The notes under the pieces: generated by a model
The model's database searches: none
The model's input: the letters and a program-made list of their open reading frames with translations, nothing else
What the model was told of the DNA's origin: nothing
Made by a program: the position numbers and the translations under genes
Source of the DNA: Geofilum rhodophaeum
GTDB taxonomy: Bacteria > Bacteroidota > Bacteroidia > Bacteroidales > Marinilabiliaceae
Assembly: GCF_002210225.1 (NCBI RefSeq)
Contig: NZ_MWUJ01000006.1
Coordinates: 124,001-188,000 of the forward strand
Direction: 5' to 3'
DNA length: 64,000 nt
In this document: piece by piece, positions 1-7,839 of the stretch
Layout of the letters: every line of letters starts with the position of its first letter
How positions within the stretch are numbered: position 1 is the stretch's first letter

Positions 1-2
1 TA

Positions 3-272
3 AGCGGCAAGGGAAGTGTTTATAGGGACCAGTCGGCTTCTGTCAATACAGTCCCTAATCAGGCCTCAAACATTCCATTTTCGGCGCCAAAGGCGGGGCA
101 AACCGACTTGTTTTCTGCTGCCAGTCCTACAGAGAATGCTGTTCCGGAGCTAAAACAAGAACCGGCTTCCACCATTGCAGCGACCATTGGAACTGCCACC
201 GAAGCGGAAATTGAACAAATTGTCGTGTTTTATAAGGACAAAAGCTTCCGCAGCTACCTCCCGAAAGGCTAA
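3..272 (+). CDS. C-terminal end of an unidentified protein (5' truncated)
   Basis: An open frame enters from the left edge and ends at TAA 270-272. The visible 89 residues begin with a long Ser/Ala/Pro/Gln-rich linker and finish with a short compact tail containing EIEQIVVFYKDKSFRSYLPKG-like residues. The linker looks disordered and the tail looks like a small helical element. The family cannot be recognised from this piece. It runs in the same direction as pyrK, 75 bases upstream, with a candidate promoter between them. Confidence 0.6.
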   Translation, partial: SGKGSVYRDQSASVNTVPNQASNIPFSAPKAGQTDLFSAASPTENAVPELKQEPASTIAATIGTATEAEIEQIVVFYKDKSFRSYLPKG

Positions 273-301
273 TATTATTATGCCGGCTGCGTAAAAAACA
301 C

Positions 302-309
302 TAAATTTG
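302..309 (+). promoter_or_regulatory. candidate Bacteroidota -7 box for pyrK-pyrD
   Basis: TAAATTTG matches the phylum's TAnnTTTG -7 consensus and lies 38 bases before the pyrK ATG. No clear TTTG is seen at -33, so the call rests on the -7 box and its position. Confidence 0.35.
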
Positions 310-347
310 TGCAGTTTTCCTCTAATTACATTTGTAAACAATCTTCC

Positions 348-1115
348 ATGAAATATCTTCATGATTTCACTCTGGTCAACAGCGAAAGGCAGACCGACGA
401 TTTTGTTGTGCTGACGCTGCAGGGCGGAGCTGAGCCACTCCCTGAGCTACAGCCCGGTCAATTTGCCGAAGTGCGGGTAGATGCGCCAGGAGCATATCTG
501 CGCAGACCACTGTCCATCCACGATGTTGACTACGATAAGCAACAAATAAAGCTTTTGGTACAGGAAGTGGGTACCGGAACCCGCGCCCTTACCGCCCTGG
601 CTTTGGGCAGTACCATCAACATGCTTTACCCGCTGGGCAAGGGCTATTCGCTGCCCGACAGCAAGCGAGTTTTGCTGGTAGGAGGTGGTTGCGGTGTGGC
701 CCCCTTGTTGTTTTTGGGCCGTTATTTAAAAAAGAATGGCATAACACCACGCTTTTTAATTGGCACCCGTACAGCGGCGGGACTGGTGCGACTGGATGCC
801 TATCGTGAACTGGGCGAGGTGATGGTAACCACCGAAGACGGCAGCGCCGGTACAAAGGGCTACGTTATCCATCACCCGGTAATGAAAACAGAAACACCAG
901 ATTTCGACTGGATATACACCTGTGGCCCAGAGGCCATGATGCGTATTCTGGCTAAATATGCCAACAAGCACGGACTAAGCTGCCAGGTATCTCTCGAAAA
1001 CCATATGGCCTGCGGCATAGGGGCCTGTTTATGTTGTATCACCCCAACCAAAGACGGACATAAGTGTACTTGCACCGATGGTCCTGTGTTTGATTCAAAA
1101 TACTTACAATGGTAG
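348..1115 (+). CDS. pyrK: dihydroorotate dehydrogenase B, electron-transfer subunit PyrK
   Basis: PyrK carries FAD and a [2Fe-2S] cluster and passes electrons from the PyrD FMN to NAD+ in the fourth step of UMP synthesis. The ferredoxin-reductase fold is recognisable: a RRPLSI flavin motif near residue 55, a GGGCGVAP nucleotide-binding loop in the middle, and a C-terminal iron-sulfur cysteine cluster ([10 protein letters not shown] followed by CTC). I chose ATG 348, giving 255 residues, over an upstream in-frame GTG at 309 because the usual N-terminus begins there. It overlaps pyrD by 7 bases, which implies translational coupling. Confidence 0.93.
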   Translation: MKYLHDFTLVNSERQTDDFVVLTLQGGAEPLPELQPGQFAEVRVDAPGAYLRRPLSIHDVDYDKQQIKLLVQEVGTGTRALTALALGSTINMLYPLGKGYSLPDSKRVLLVGGGCGVAPLLFLGRYLKKNGITPRFLIGTRTAAGLVRLDAYRELGEVMVTTEDGSAGTKGYVIHHPVMKTETPDFDWIYTCGPEAMMRILAKYANKHGLSCQVSLENHMACGIGACLCCITPTKDGHKCTCTDGPVFDSKYLQW

Positions 1116-2020
1116 ATCTGAAAGTAAAACTGGGAAGCCTTGAGCTGCAAAATCCGGTAATGACCGCTTCGGGTACCTACGGGTACGGCGAAGAATATGA
1201 AGATTTCGTAGACATCAACCGTTTGGGGGGGATAGTGGTAAAGGGAACAACGCTGCATCCCCGTCAGGGCAACGATTACCCGCGTATGGCCGAAACGCCA
1301 ATGGGTATGCTTAATGCGGTAGGTTTGCAAAATGTGGGTGTTGACCGTTTTATCAGCGAAATCTATCCTCGTATCAAAAAATACCGAACCAACATCCTGG
1401 TTAACGTATCCGGATCAACGGTGGAAGAATATGTGGAGACAGCAGCCAAAATCAATGCTCTGGACCACATTCCGGGCATTGAATTAAACATCAGTTGTCC
1501 CAATGTGAAAGAAGGGGGTATGGCTTTTGGAACCTCCTGTCCCTCAACCATCGCTGTAACCGCAGCAGTCAGAGAGGTTTACAACAAACACATGATGGTA
1601 AAACTGTCGCCGAATGTAACCAATATTGCAGAAATTGCCCTCGGCGTAGAAAGCGCCGGTGCCGATTCGGTCAGTCTCATCAACACTTTGCTGGGTATGG
1701 CCATTGATGTAGAGCAGCGGCGCCCGGTTTTGTCGACCATAACCGGAGGCTTGTCGGGAGCGGCAGTTAAGCCCGTAGCACTGCGCATGGTTTGGCAGGT
1801 GGCACAGGCAGTAAAAATACCGGTAGTTGGAATGGGTGGCATCAGCAACGCAGAAGATGCCATCGCCTTTATGCTGGCCGGCGCCAGTGCAGTTCAAATT
1901 GGAACTGCAAATTTTATCGATCCCAAAGTAACTGAAAAAGTGATTGCGGGCATTGAAGACTATCTGGTTCGTCACAACATGACCTCTGTTGCCGAACTTA
2001 AGGGGGCACTACAAGCTTAA
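1109..2020 (+). CDS. pyrD: dihydroorotate dehydrogenase B, catalytic subunit PyrD
   Basis: This FMN enzyme oxidises dihydroorotate to orotate in the cytosol, working with PyrK as a class 1B heterotetramer. The 303-residue length is typical. Visible signatures are the N-terminal [12 protein letters not shown] segment, the NISCPN motif whose Cys130 is the class 1B catalytic base, KLSPNVT, the ITGGLSG loop, and a GMGGI...[10 protein letters not shown] phosphate-binding end. Its start codon lies inside the end of pyrK, so the two subunits are co-translated. A convergent gene ends 12 bases downstream. Confidence 0.96.
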   Translation: MVDLKVKLGSLELQNPVMTASGTYGYGEEYEDFVDINRLGGIVVKGTTLHPRQGNDYPRMAETPMGMLNAVGLQNVGVDRFISEIYPRIKKYRTNILVNVSGSTVEEYVETAAKINALDHIPGIELNISCPNVKEGGMAFGTSCPSTIAVTAAVREVYNKHMMVKLSPNVTNIAEIALGVESAGADSVSLINTLLGMAIDVEQRRPVLSTITGGLSGAAVKPVALRMVWQVAQAVKIPVVGMGGISNAEDAIAFMLAGASAVQIGTANFIDPKVTEKVIAGIEDYLVRHNMTSVAELKGALQA

Positions 2021-2032
2021 AAAAGCACTGTT

Positions 2033-3163
2033 TTAGCCTATTTGACGCAGTTCCTTCTCTCTTTCGAGGAGATTGATCAGTGGTCTGAAATATTGCCTGA
2101 TTATCGGCCAGTTTTGCGGATTTTGCTCCAATAAGAGCAAAATCCGTTTTTTGTTTTTACGCAGTGCATCTGTAATGGCCGGTGCAGTTATCGGCCGCTC
2201 CATCAATTTCCCTACCATAGCACCAGTCAGGTCTTCCCCCTGACGAGCCAACTCTGCCGCTGCATCCTCCAGTTGATCTAAAAAATTACGGGTTTTCTCC
2301 ATACGGCCGCCTGCAGCAGGCAAAGAATTTGTAGCTAATCTACCCGGCTCGCTCACCGCAGGGAATACCAAATACGGGGCCTCAATCAGCACCTCGTCCT
2401 GTTCTTCATTGCTCAGATTCAACATCAATGCAAAACGAGCGGCCTGCTCCAAAGCAGACTTAGCTGCCCGGTAATCGGGGGCTGTTGCCAGGCGCTCTAA
2501 AGCAGCTTTACTTAGGCGGAGTTGAACTCCCCGGGCTGCGCCCAACTGCTTCAGCTGGTCTTGCGACCATTGGTCCACCCAGCTGAGGGGCGGGTTTTGA
2601 CTTTCGGAATTTTGCCCGGACAGTAATTGTTTTGTTACATCTGTAAACTGCTGGATGTAGTCTTTAAACTGACCAGAGGATTGATAAAAGAAACGCGTAA
2701 AGCGGAAGAGGAGAGTACCAATGAGGGCCTTTCGTGCTGTATCCAGCTGACCTTGAAGACGACTGACTCCAAAATTGCTTTGATCCCCTCTGAAGTATAA
2801 ATAGAAACAATCGGTTTGTCGTCCTGCCTTAACACGCAACTGCATGACTACGTGTTGTTCTTCCGAAAAAATATCCAATTGCCGCTGCTGCCTGCTTTCC
2901 TCTTCAAAAGGAACCTGGCCGGGGGTCAACCACAGGTAGCCGGGCTGCTCTCTGGCTATCAGCCTCAACTGGGCAGCTAAATCAGCGGTCATTAATTCAT
3001 TGAGTTGGTATTGTTGCCCTTTTCTCAGCAACTCCAGGCCATCGCTGCTTCCATCTGCACCAACAGATAATACAACCACCCTGTCGAGCCCCGGAAAGAT
3101 ATCCGGCCAGGCACGAAGCAGTAACTCCCGCGGAGCCAATATTGGTTGAGGTACCTGATGCAT
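2033..3163 (-). CDS. conserved hypothetical protein, helical C-terminus
   Basis: A 376-residue soluble protein of unrecognised family. The N-terminal third has alternating hydrophobic strands (DRVVVLSVGADG, GYLWLTPGQVPFE). The middle contains aromatic helices around FRFTRFFYQSSGQF, and the C-terminal 60 residues are strongly helical with a KNKKRILLLLEQNP segment that could form a DNA-binding or packing helix. No signal peptide or membrane segment is seen. ATG 3163 is preferred to an in-frame TTG at 3172. Its upstream region is unusually rich in evenly spaced TTAAG. It is convergent with pyrD and stands alone. Confidence 0.75.
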   Translation of the reverse strand: MHQVPQPILAPRELLLRAWPDIFPGLDRVVVLSVGADGSSDGLELLRKGQQYQLNELMTADLAAQLRLIAREQPGYLWLTPGQVPFEEESRQQRQLDIFSEEQHVVMQLRVKAGRQTDCFYLYFRGDQSNFGVSRLQGQLDTARKALIGTLLFRFTRFFYQSSGQFKDYIQQFTDVTKQLLSGQNSESQNPPLSWVDQWSQDQLKQLGAARGVQLRLSKAALERLATAPDYRAAKSALEQAARFALMLNLSNEEQDEVLIEAPYLVFPAVSEPGRLATNSLPAAGGRMEKTRNFLDQLEDAAAELARQGEDLTGAMVGKLMERPITAPAITDALRKNKKRILLLLEQNPQNWPIIRQYFRPLINLLEREKELRQIG

Positions 3164-3183
3164 AGGCAGCAATCACAATGCAA

Positions 3184-3241
3184 TTAAGTGAATAGTTAAG
3201 CACAAATTTAAGCTAAATTAAGTCTTAAGCCAATAATTAAG
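3184..3241. promoter_or_regulatory. cluster of six TTAAG motifs upstream of the 2033-3163 gene
   Basis: TTAAG starts at 3184, 3196, 3208, 3218, 3225 and 3237, mostly 12 bases apart, with further copies at about 3351 and 3375. The cluster lies just upstream of the minus-strand gene starting at 3163. It could be an array of regulator sites, or AT-rich sequence with chance periodicity. No known operator is recognised. Confidence 0.3.
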
Positions 3242-3381
3242 GGAATAAAATCTGCTTAATTTATTTCCAATAAAGAGCGAATGAGGTTTAATATTGTACC
3301 GAAATACAGTCTTGCTGTTCAGAGCAACAGGTGCTGGTGAAAAATAAGGGATTAAGCAACTAATTAAATAAATTATTAAGT

Positions 3382-3864
3382 ATGGAACAAGCCGACAACT
3401 GCTCTTTTCGTCACACTCACGCTTCCCTGTTGGAGCAATTAAGCGATTTGCTGGGTGAGTTCTTTAGTGATCCGGATTACCAGTCCCACGAACTCCCCAA
3501 TGATGCAGATAATGCGGACGAGATAAAAAGCTTAACTGCGCTGCTCGATCTTCTTGCTGTTTTGCTGGGGAAGCTGTTTTTGCACCTCATTAAACTCCCT
3601 GCTGATTTCGATACAGAAGTAAACGTGCTGTCTGTGACAAGCGTAAACAAAAGACCCGATACAAATGTAACGAGTAATTCATTTACCGACGCCAGGCACC
3701 GTTTGAGTAATTTCAGTATCTTTCGAGAGTCAAATCATTCATTTACGCCATCAACAGCATCATTTCTATGGCCATTTCCCTTACTTTATTACGCAAAGGG
3801 ACTTTTGAGGAGTTCCCCGCCTACGGTAAAAGCGCTTGTAAATATGCGATTCTACTCGTCTTAA
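3382..3864 (+). CDS. doubtful small ORF, acidic N-terminal half
   Basis: A 160-codon open frame begins at ATG 3382. The first 70 residues are acidic and leucine-rich and look protein-like (LLEQLSDLLGEFF, ALLDLLAVLLGKLF). The remaining half is Ser/Thr/Asn-rich, looks non-coding, and overlaps the next gene out of frame by 97 bases. The reverse strand here has only short stop-broken frames. It may be a short real protein with a decayed tail, or spurious. Without it, 3164-3767 holds only the TTAAG-rich promoter region. Confidence 0.25.
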   Translation: MEQADNCSFRHTHASLLEQLSDLLGEFFSDPDYQSHELPNDADNADEIKSLTALLDLLAVLLGKLFLHLIKLPADFDTEVNVLSVTSVNKRPDTNVTSNSFTDARHRLSNFSIFRESNHSFTPSTASFLWPFPLLYYAKGLLRSSPPTVKALVNMRFYSS

Positions 3865-4964
3865 TTCTGTTAAGCAGTTTTACCCCACTACAGGCCGACC
3901 GTTGGGAGAACAGTAGAATGACCATTTTAACCTGTGCCCCTGGTGAAGAACTCTACAGTTTATTTGGACACACCGCCATTCGTGTTCAGGACAAAGAAAG
4001 CGGCAGCGATTATGTTTTTAATTATGGCACCTTTGATTTTTCGACCCCCAACTTCTATCTAAAGTTTATGCGGGGGGAATTGGACTACATGCTCTCAGTA
4101 ACCACCTTTGATCGTTTTCTGAGGGAATACCAAATGGACAGTCGTTCTGTATGGGAACAGGAATTGCTTTTAAGCGAGACCGAAAAATCGGCTCTACTTG
4201 AAGCCTTAATGTTGAACCACCAACCAGAAAACAGGTATTATCCTTATCATTTCTTTTACGACAATTGCGCGACACGGGTGCGGGACATCATTGCAGCTCA
4301 TTATTCCGGAGGATTGGAATTTCCTGATTTACAAAACCAGGAGCAAAGTACCTTTCGTACGGCCCTGTCCGACTATCTGGAATACAGACCCTGGACCAAA
4401 CTCGGTCTCGATTTAATTCTGGGCCAACCTACCGACGAAGCAGTGGATGCCTTCAGTATTCAGTTTTTACCCGACCACCTGATGCTGCAATTTGCCGGGG
4501 CCCACGATGCCAATGGAAAGGCAGCAGTAGGTGAAGCTCACGAACTTCTGGTGTTTGAAACCAGTCCTGAAAGGATGTTTTGGACACCGCTTCTTGTATT
4601 CAGCCTCCTGGCTTTAATCGGATTGCGTCTGACTCGCTGGCGGGTCAAAAGAAAGCGGTCCTTGCATGGGCTGAACATAGTGACCTTTGTGCCGGCCATT
4701 TTGCTGGGCTTTTTGATTATTTTTCTTTGGTTTTTCACCTCGCATTCAGTTACCGGTCCCAACTGGCATCTGCTGTGGGCACATCCCTTATATTTACTGC
4801 TGCTTTTCCCGAAAAAAATTAACTTAAAGTTCCAGCGACGCCTTCGCTGGCTACTCCTGGCACCCTTGGTCTTCCTTTTGCTGCTTTTTCCATTTTTACC
4901 GCAGGATATGCCCCTGGCTTTATGGCCCTTGTGGTTGCTCATGGCTGTTCGTTTAATTTGGTAG
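3768..4964 (+). CDS. DUF4105 (Lnb N-terminal periplasmic domain) membrane protein
   Basis: An envelope protein of the DUF4105 family, whose members look like NlpC/P60-type cysteine peptidases, though the substrate is unknown. After a positively charged start there is a signal-like helix (YAILLVLILLSSF). The periplasmic domain of about residues 45-255 contains LFGHTAIRV and the HFFYDNCATRVRD motif with the likely catalytic Cys and His. Three to four C-terminal hydrophobic helices (about residues 270-398) anchor it. The N-terminus before the signal is unusually long, so the true start is uncertain. A thioredoxin-like gene follows 57 bases downstream. Confidence 0.82.
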   Translation: MAISLTLLRKGTFEEFPAYGKSACKYAILLVLILLSSFTPLQADRWENSRMTILTCAPGEELYSLFGHTAIRVQDKESGSDYVFNYGTFDFSTPNFYLKFMRGELDYMLSVTTFDRFLREYQMDSRSVWEQELLLSETEKSALLEALMLNHQPENRYYPYHFFYDNCATRVRDIIAAHYSGGLEFPDLQNQEQSTFRTALSDYLEYRPWTKLGLDLILGQPTDEAVDAFSIQFLPDHLMLQFAGAHDANGKAAVGEAHELLVFETSPERMFWTPLLVFSLLALIGLRLTRWRVKRKRSLHGLNIVTFVPAILLGFLIIFLWFFTSHSVTGPNWHLLWAHPLYLLLLFPKKINLKFQRRLRWLLLAPLVFLLLLFPFLPQDMPLALWPLWLLMAVRLIW

Positions 4965-5021
4965 CCGGCTGAACTATTTTCGGCTTTCAGCTGTTTCTTT
5001 AGCATTATTAAAGATTCAGTT

Positions 5022-5495
5022 ATGCGACAATTATTCCTTCTGATTTTGTGGTTTTCGCTTCTTGGTGCTGAGGCAGCTCATCCTGTTGAGAACATTCCTG
5101 TTGCTGATTTGCAGGAGCGTATTGAGACGGAATCGGACACCTTGTTTGTGGTGAATTTCTGGGCCACCTGGTGTCAACCCTGTGTAAAAGAAATTCCTGA
5201 ATTTAATCGTATTGCCCCAGAACTGGAAGGTGTTCCGGTAAAGGTGTTGATGGCCAACCTTGATTTTCCAAATCAAAAAGAAGCTCGTCTGCTTCCCTTT
5301 TTAGAACGTCATGAAGTCAGTCACGAAGTGCTTATGCTGCTTACACCCAGAGGAGGAGCCTGGATTGAGGCGCTGGATCCGGCCTGGTCGGGAGCAATCC
5401 CTGCGACCATTATGCACTATAAAGGCAAACGTTTTTTTTATGAAGGAGAGGCCACTTATGAGCAACTCGAAGAATGGATGAAAAATTTAATGTAA
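5022..5495 (+). CDS. secreted TlpA/ResA-like thioredoxin
   Basis: A 157-residue thiol-disulfide reductase of the TlpA/ResA type. A signal peptide (LFLLILWFSLLGAEA) exports it. The thioredoxin fold follows with NFWATWCQPCVKEIPEF, where Cys51 and Cys54 form the redox pair, and a cis-Pro segment near SGAIPATIMHY. Such proteins reduce periplasmic disulfides, for example in cytochrome c maturation or oxidative repair, but the partner here is not shown. It lies 18 bases upstream of a second thioredoxin-fold gene, so the two are probably co-transcribed. Confidence 0.88.
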   Translation: MRQLFLLILWFSLLGAEAAHPVENIPVADLQERIETESDTLFVVNFWATWCQPCVKEIPEFNRIAPELEGVPVKVLMANLDFPNQKEARLLPFLERHEVSHEVLMLLTPRGGAWIEALDPAWSGAIPATIMHYKGKRFFYEGEATYEQLEEWMKNLM

Positions 5496-5513
5496 ACCAA
5501 TAAATCAAACACC

Positions 5514-6119
5514 ATGAAGATGATGAAGGTTTTATTTGCGGGGGCGGCGCTGCTGCTGATGTTCGCTTCGACCATGCAGGCCCAGTTAAAAATTGGCGAC
5601 AAAGCGCCCGACTTTAATCTGAAGAATGTTGACAACAGTTGGGTGGCACTTAAGGATTACAGCGACCAAGAAGGTGTAGTGCTTATTTTCAGCTGTAACC
5701 ATTGTCCCTATGTTAAGCTTTATGAAGAACGTATTGTTGCGCTGCAAAAGGAATTTGGTCCCAAAAAGTTTCCGGTCGTAGCTATAAATTCAAATGATTC
5801 GACCATTGTTGCCGAAGACGGCTTTTCACATATGGTGAAAAATGCGGCAGAGAAAGGTTTTAACTTTCCTTATTTGCTGGACGACAAGCAGGTTTTTAAG
5901 GCTTATGGTGCAACGCGTACACCCCATGTTTTTTTGTTGAAGAACGAGGGACAGCACTTTACCGTGGCATATATTGGCGCCATTGACGACAATCCTCAGG
6001 ATGCCTCAGATGTAAAGGATCGCTATGTGGCAAACGCCATTGAGGCGCTACTGAAAGGAGAGCAGCCGAGTCCCACCGAAACCCGTGCCATAGGCTGTAC
6101 CATTAAGTTTAAGGAATAA
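5514..6119 (+). CDS. secreted thioredoxin-fold (redoxin) protein, CNHC motif
   Basis: A 201-residue AhpC/TSA-like protein with a signal peptide ending near MQAQL. The peroxiredoxin-like segment GDKAPDFNLKNVD is followed by FSCNHCPYVKLYEERI, with Cys61 and Cys64 as a probable redox pair, and a TRTPHVFLL cis-Pro loop. This is the PRX-like2/thioredoxin-family subgroup that carries CxxC rather than the classical TxxC peroxidatic motif. It probably acts in the periplasm with the upstream TlpA-like protein. A strong terminator ends the unit. Confidence 0.87.
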   Translation: MKMMKVLFAGAALLLMFASTMQAQLKIGDKAPDFNLKNVDNSWVALKDYSDQEGVVLIFSCNHCPYVKLYEERIVALQKEFGPKKFPVVAINSNDSTIVAEDGFSHMVKNAAEKGFNFPYLLDDKQVFKAYGATRTPHVFLLKNEGQHFTVAYIGAIDDNPQDASDVKDRYVANAIEALLKGEQPSPTETRAIGCTIKFKE

Positions 6120-6141
6120 TAATTAAGCCCTTAGAAAGCGG

Positions 6142-6180
6142 AACGGCATGAAGTCTTAAGTGACTTCATGCCGTTTTTTA
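6142..6180 (+). terminator. rho-independent terminator
   Basis: A 14-base stem (AACGGCATGAAGTC paired with GACTTCATGCCGTT) and a 6-base loop are followed by a T run. It lies 23 bases after the redoxin stop. Confidence 0.9.
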
Positions 6181-6202
6181 TAACTTTTTCATGAATTATC
6201 CG

Positions 6203-6210
6203 TATTTTTG
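6203..6210 (+). promoter_or_regulatory. candidate -7 box for the serine hydrolase gene
   Basis: TATTTTTG fits TAnnTTTG and sits between the upstream terminator and the start codon, 25 bases before ATG 6236. The -33 TTTG is not evident. Confidence 0.4.
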
Positions 6211-6235
6211 ACGGCATTAATTTTGAGTGAAGCAT

Positions 6236-7534
6236 ATGCAAATTAAGTACATCCCAGGGTTAATAACGGCAGGACTGATTGTGGGGATGGCCGTTAAATA
6301 CCTTACAGGACCTTCCATACAGACTTTTGGTACCGATTTTTTACCCCCGGCACCCCTTACTACCTCAGTAAGAATTTCTGGCACTTATGCGCAGGGAGAG
6401 GACTTCAGCTATATTGACAGGGAAATGAATCGTTTTATGCGCCAATGGAACCTGAAGGGGGCCTCGGTTGCTGTTGCCCGCGAAGGGCAGATGGTTTTTG
6501 CCAAAGGATATGGCTATGCCGACGAAGAGCAGGGCATTGAGGTAGAACCCTATCACTTGTTTCGAGTAGCCAGTATTTCCAAGTTGATTACTGCAGCGGG
6601 TGTCATGAAACTGGTTGAGGCCGGACAACTGAGTCTGGACGATAAGGTTTTTGGCCCTGAAGGAATTTTAAGTAAAGCACCCTACGACACTTACCGTGAT
6701 CGAAAAGTCGAAGAAATCAGAGTGCTGCACCTTTTGAATCATTCGGGTGGGTGGACCAACCGTTGGGGTGATCCCATGTTTATGCCTACAGTAATTGCCC
6801 GAAATACAGGTAAGGAGTTGCCCATCAGCGATGAGGACATTATTTGTTTCATGCTGGATAAACGTTTGCATTTCAGACCAGGAACAATGTCTTCTTATTC
6901 CAATTTGGGTTATGCCATTTTAGGCAAAATTATTGAAGCGGTAAGTGGCGAGTCCTACGAGAGCTACATTAAAAGTGAGGTTTTTTATCCTTTAGGAATT
7001 TTTGATGCTACCCTGGGAGGCAGTTACGAAGAAGACCGTAAAGATTTGGAGGTCAAATATTACGAACAAGAGAACAGCCTTTTAATTTCTGATCATCAGG
7101 GAAGTGATGATCTTGTTCCACGCAGCTATGGTGGAAACGACATCCATACCTTGGGCGCAGCAGGAGGTTGGATTGCCTCTGCAACCGATTTGATGCGCTT
7201 TATGCTGGCTATTGACGGGCAACCATTTCCGGAAGACATTCTGTTGCCCGAAAGCATTGAAGCGATGACGACACCTGTTGGTCGCGGTTTTCATCCTTTA
7301 GGATGGCGTGGCGTTCGTCGTGGCGAACGTTACCGTACAGGAACTTTGGCTGGAACTTCGGTATTAATGGTTAATCGTCCCGGAGACATCTCTTACGTGG
7401 TTCTTTTTAACACCAGTACCTGGAAAGGCCCAATGTTGGCCAACGACATTCGGATAATGATGCAAAGGGGAATTTCAAGAACCGATAATTGGCCGGATTA
7501 CGATTTATTTGATCTTGCTGTACACGAGGATTAA
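6236..7534 (+). CDS. serine hydrolase, class C beta-lactamase family
   Basis: A 432-residue penicillin-binding-fold hydrolase. An N-terminal hydrophobic segment (ITAGLIVGMAVKYL) is a signal or anchor. The active-site SISK tetrad has Ser113 and Lys116, the second motif is YSNLGYA, and the HPLG/GTLAGTS region near residue 350 corresponds to the third motif. Members include esterases, peptidases and D-amino-acid hydrolases, so antibiotic resistance should not be assumed. ATG 6236 is preferred to GTG 6227. It is monocistronic, with its own -7 box and terminator. Confidence 0.85.
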   Translation: MQIKYIPGLITAGLIVGMAVKYLTGPSIQTFGTDFLPPAPLTTSVRISGTYAQGEDFSYIDREMNRFMRQWNLKGASVAVAREGQMVFAKGYGYADEEQGIEVEPYHLFRVASISKLITAAGVMKLVEAGQLSLDDKVFGPEGILSKAPYDTYRDRKVEEIRVLHLLNHSGGWTNRWGDPMFMPTVIARNTGKELPISDEDIICFMLDKRLHFRPGTMSSYSNLGYAILGKIIEAVSGESYESYIKSEVFYPLGIFDATLGGSYEEDRKDLEVKYYEQENSLLISDHQGSDDLVPRSYGGNDIHTLGAAGGWIASATDLMRFMLAIDGQPFPEDILLPESIEAMTTPVGRGFHPLGWRGVRRGERYRTGTLAGTSVLMVNRPGDISYVVLFNTSTWKGPMLANDIRIMMQRGISRTDNWPDYDLFDLAVHED

Positions 7535-7559
7535 AACAACAACGAGATGATCATTATAG

Positions 7560-7592
7560 AGACAAGCGCCCTAAGAGGCGCTTGTCTTTTTT
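7560..7592 (+). terminator. rho-independent terminator of the serine hydrolase gene
   Basis: An 11-base perfect stem (AGACAAGCGCC with GGCGCTTGTCT) with a 6-base loop runs into a T-rich tract. Confidence 0.9.
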
Positions 7593-7703
7593 CTATAGTA
7601 CAAGATCATCTACAGGGCATATAATGTCCTTTTTTCTATAGTACAAGAATCATCTACAGAACAGATGCTTGTATTTTTCAACAGTACAAAGATTCATCTT
7701 CAG
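7587..7703. repeat. three tandem copies of a 43-bp unit
   Basis: The sequence TTTTTCTATAGTACAAGA followed by TCATCTACAG recurs with GTAC at 7598, 7641 and 7684, exactly 43 bases apart. Copies 1 and 2 are nearly identical and copy 3 is diverged. They fill the convergent gap between the serine hydrolase terminator and the next gene. Apart from these repeats and a hairpin at 7792-7824, the gap 7535-7839 holds nothing coding. Confidence 0.75.
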
Positions 7704-7791
7704 TACAGAAAATTGTTGAAGCTGAATCCCTGCCTAAATAAAAAACCTCGCTTGTCTTATAATTGCTATTATGATAAATAGGATGTACGTA

Positions 7792-7824
7792 AATAAATCC
7801 GGGTGTATTCTACCCGGATTTATT
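7792..7824 (-). terminator. terminator of the TPR lipoprotein gene
   Basis: A 13-base perfect inverted repeat (AATAAATCCGGGT with ACCCGGATTTATT) and a 7-base loop lie 16 bases past the stop of the minus-strand gene. Both flanks are A/T-rich, so it may work in both directions. Confidence 0.8.
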
Positions 7825-7839
7825 GTCTATTTAAAGCCC

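Noticed and set aside
6236-7534. Beta-lactamase as an antibiotic-resistance gene
   Set aside because: The SxxK/YxN fold is shared by esterases and peptidases, and no resistance-specific feature can be seen.
7587-7703. Three 43-bp repeats considered as a short CRISPR
   Set aside because: The whole unit is repeated with no unique spacers and no cas gene is near.
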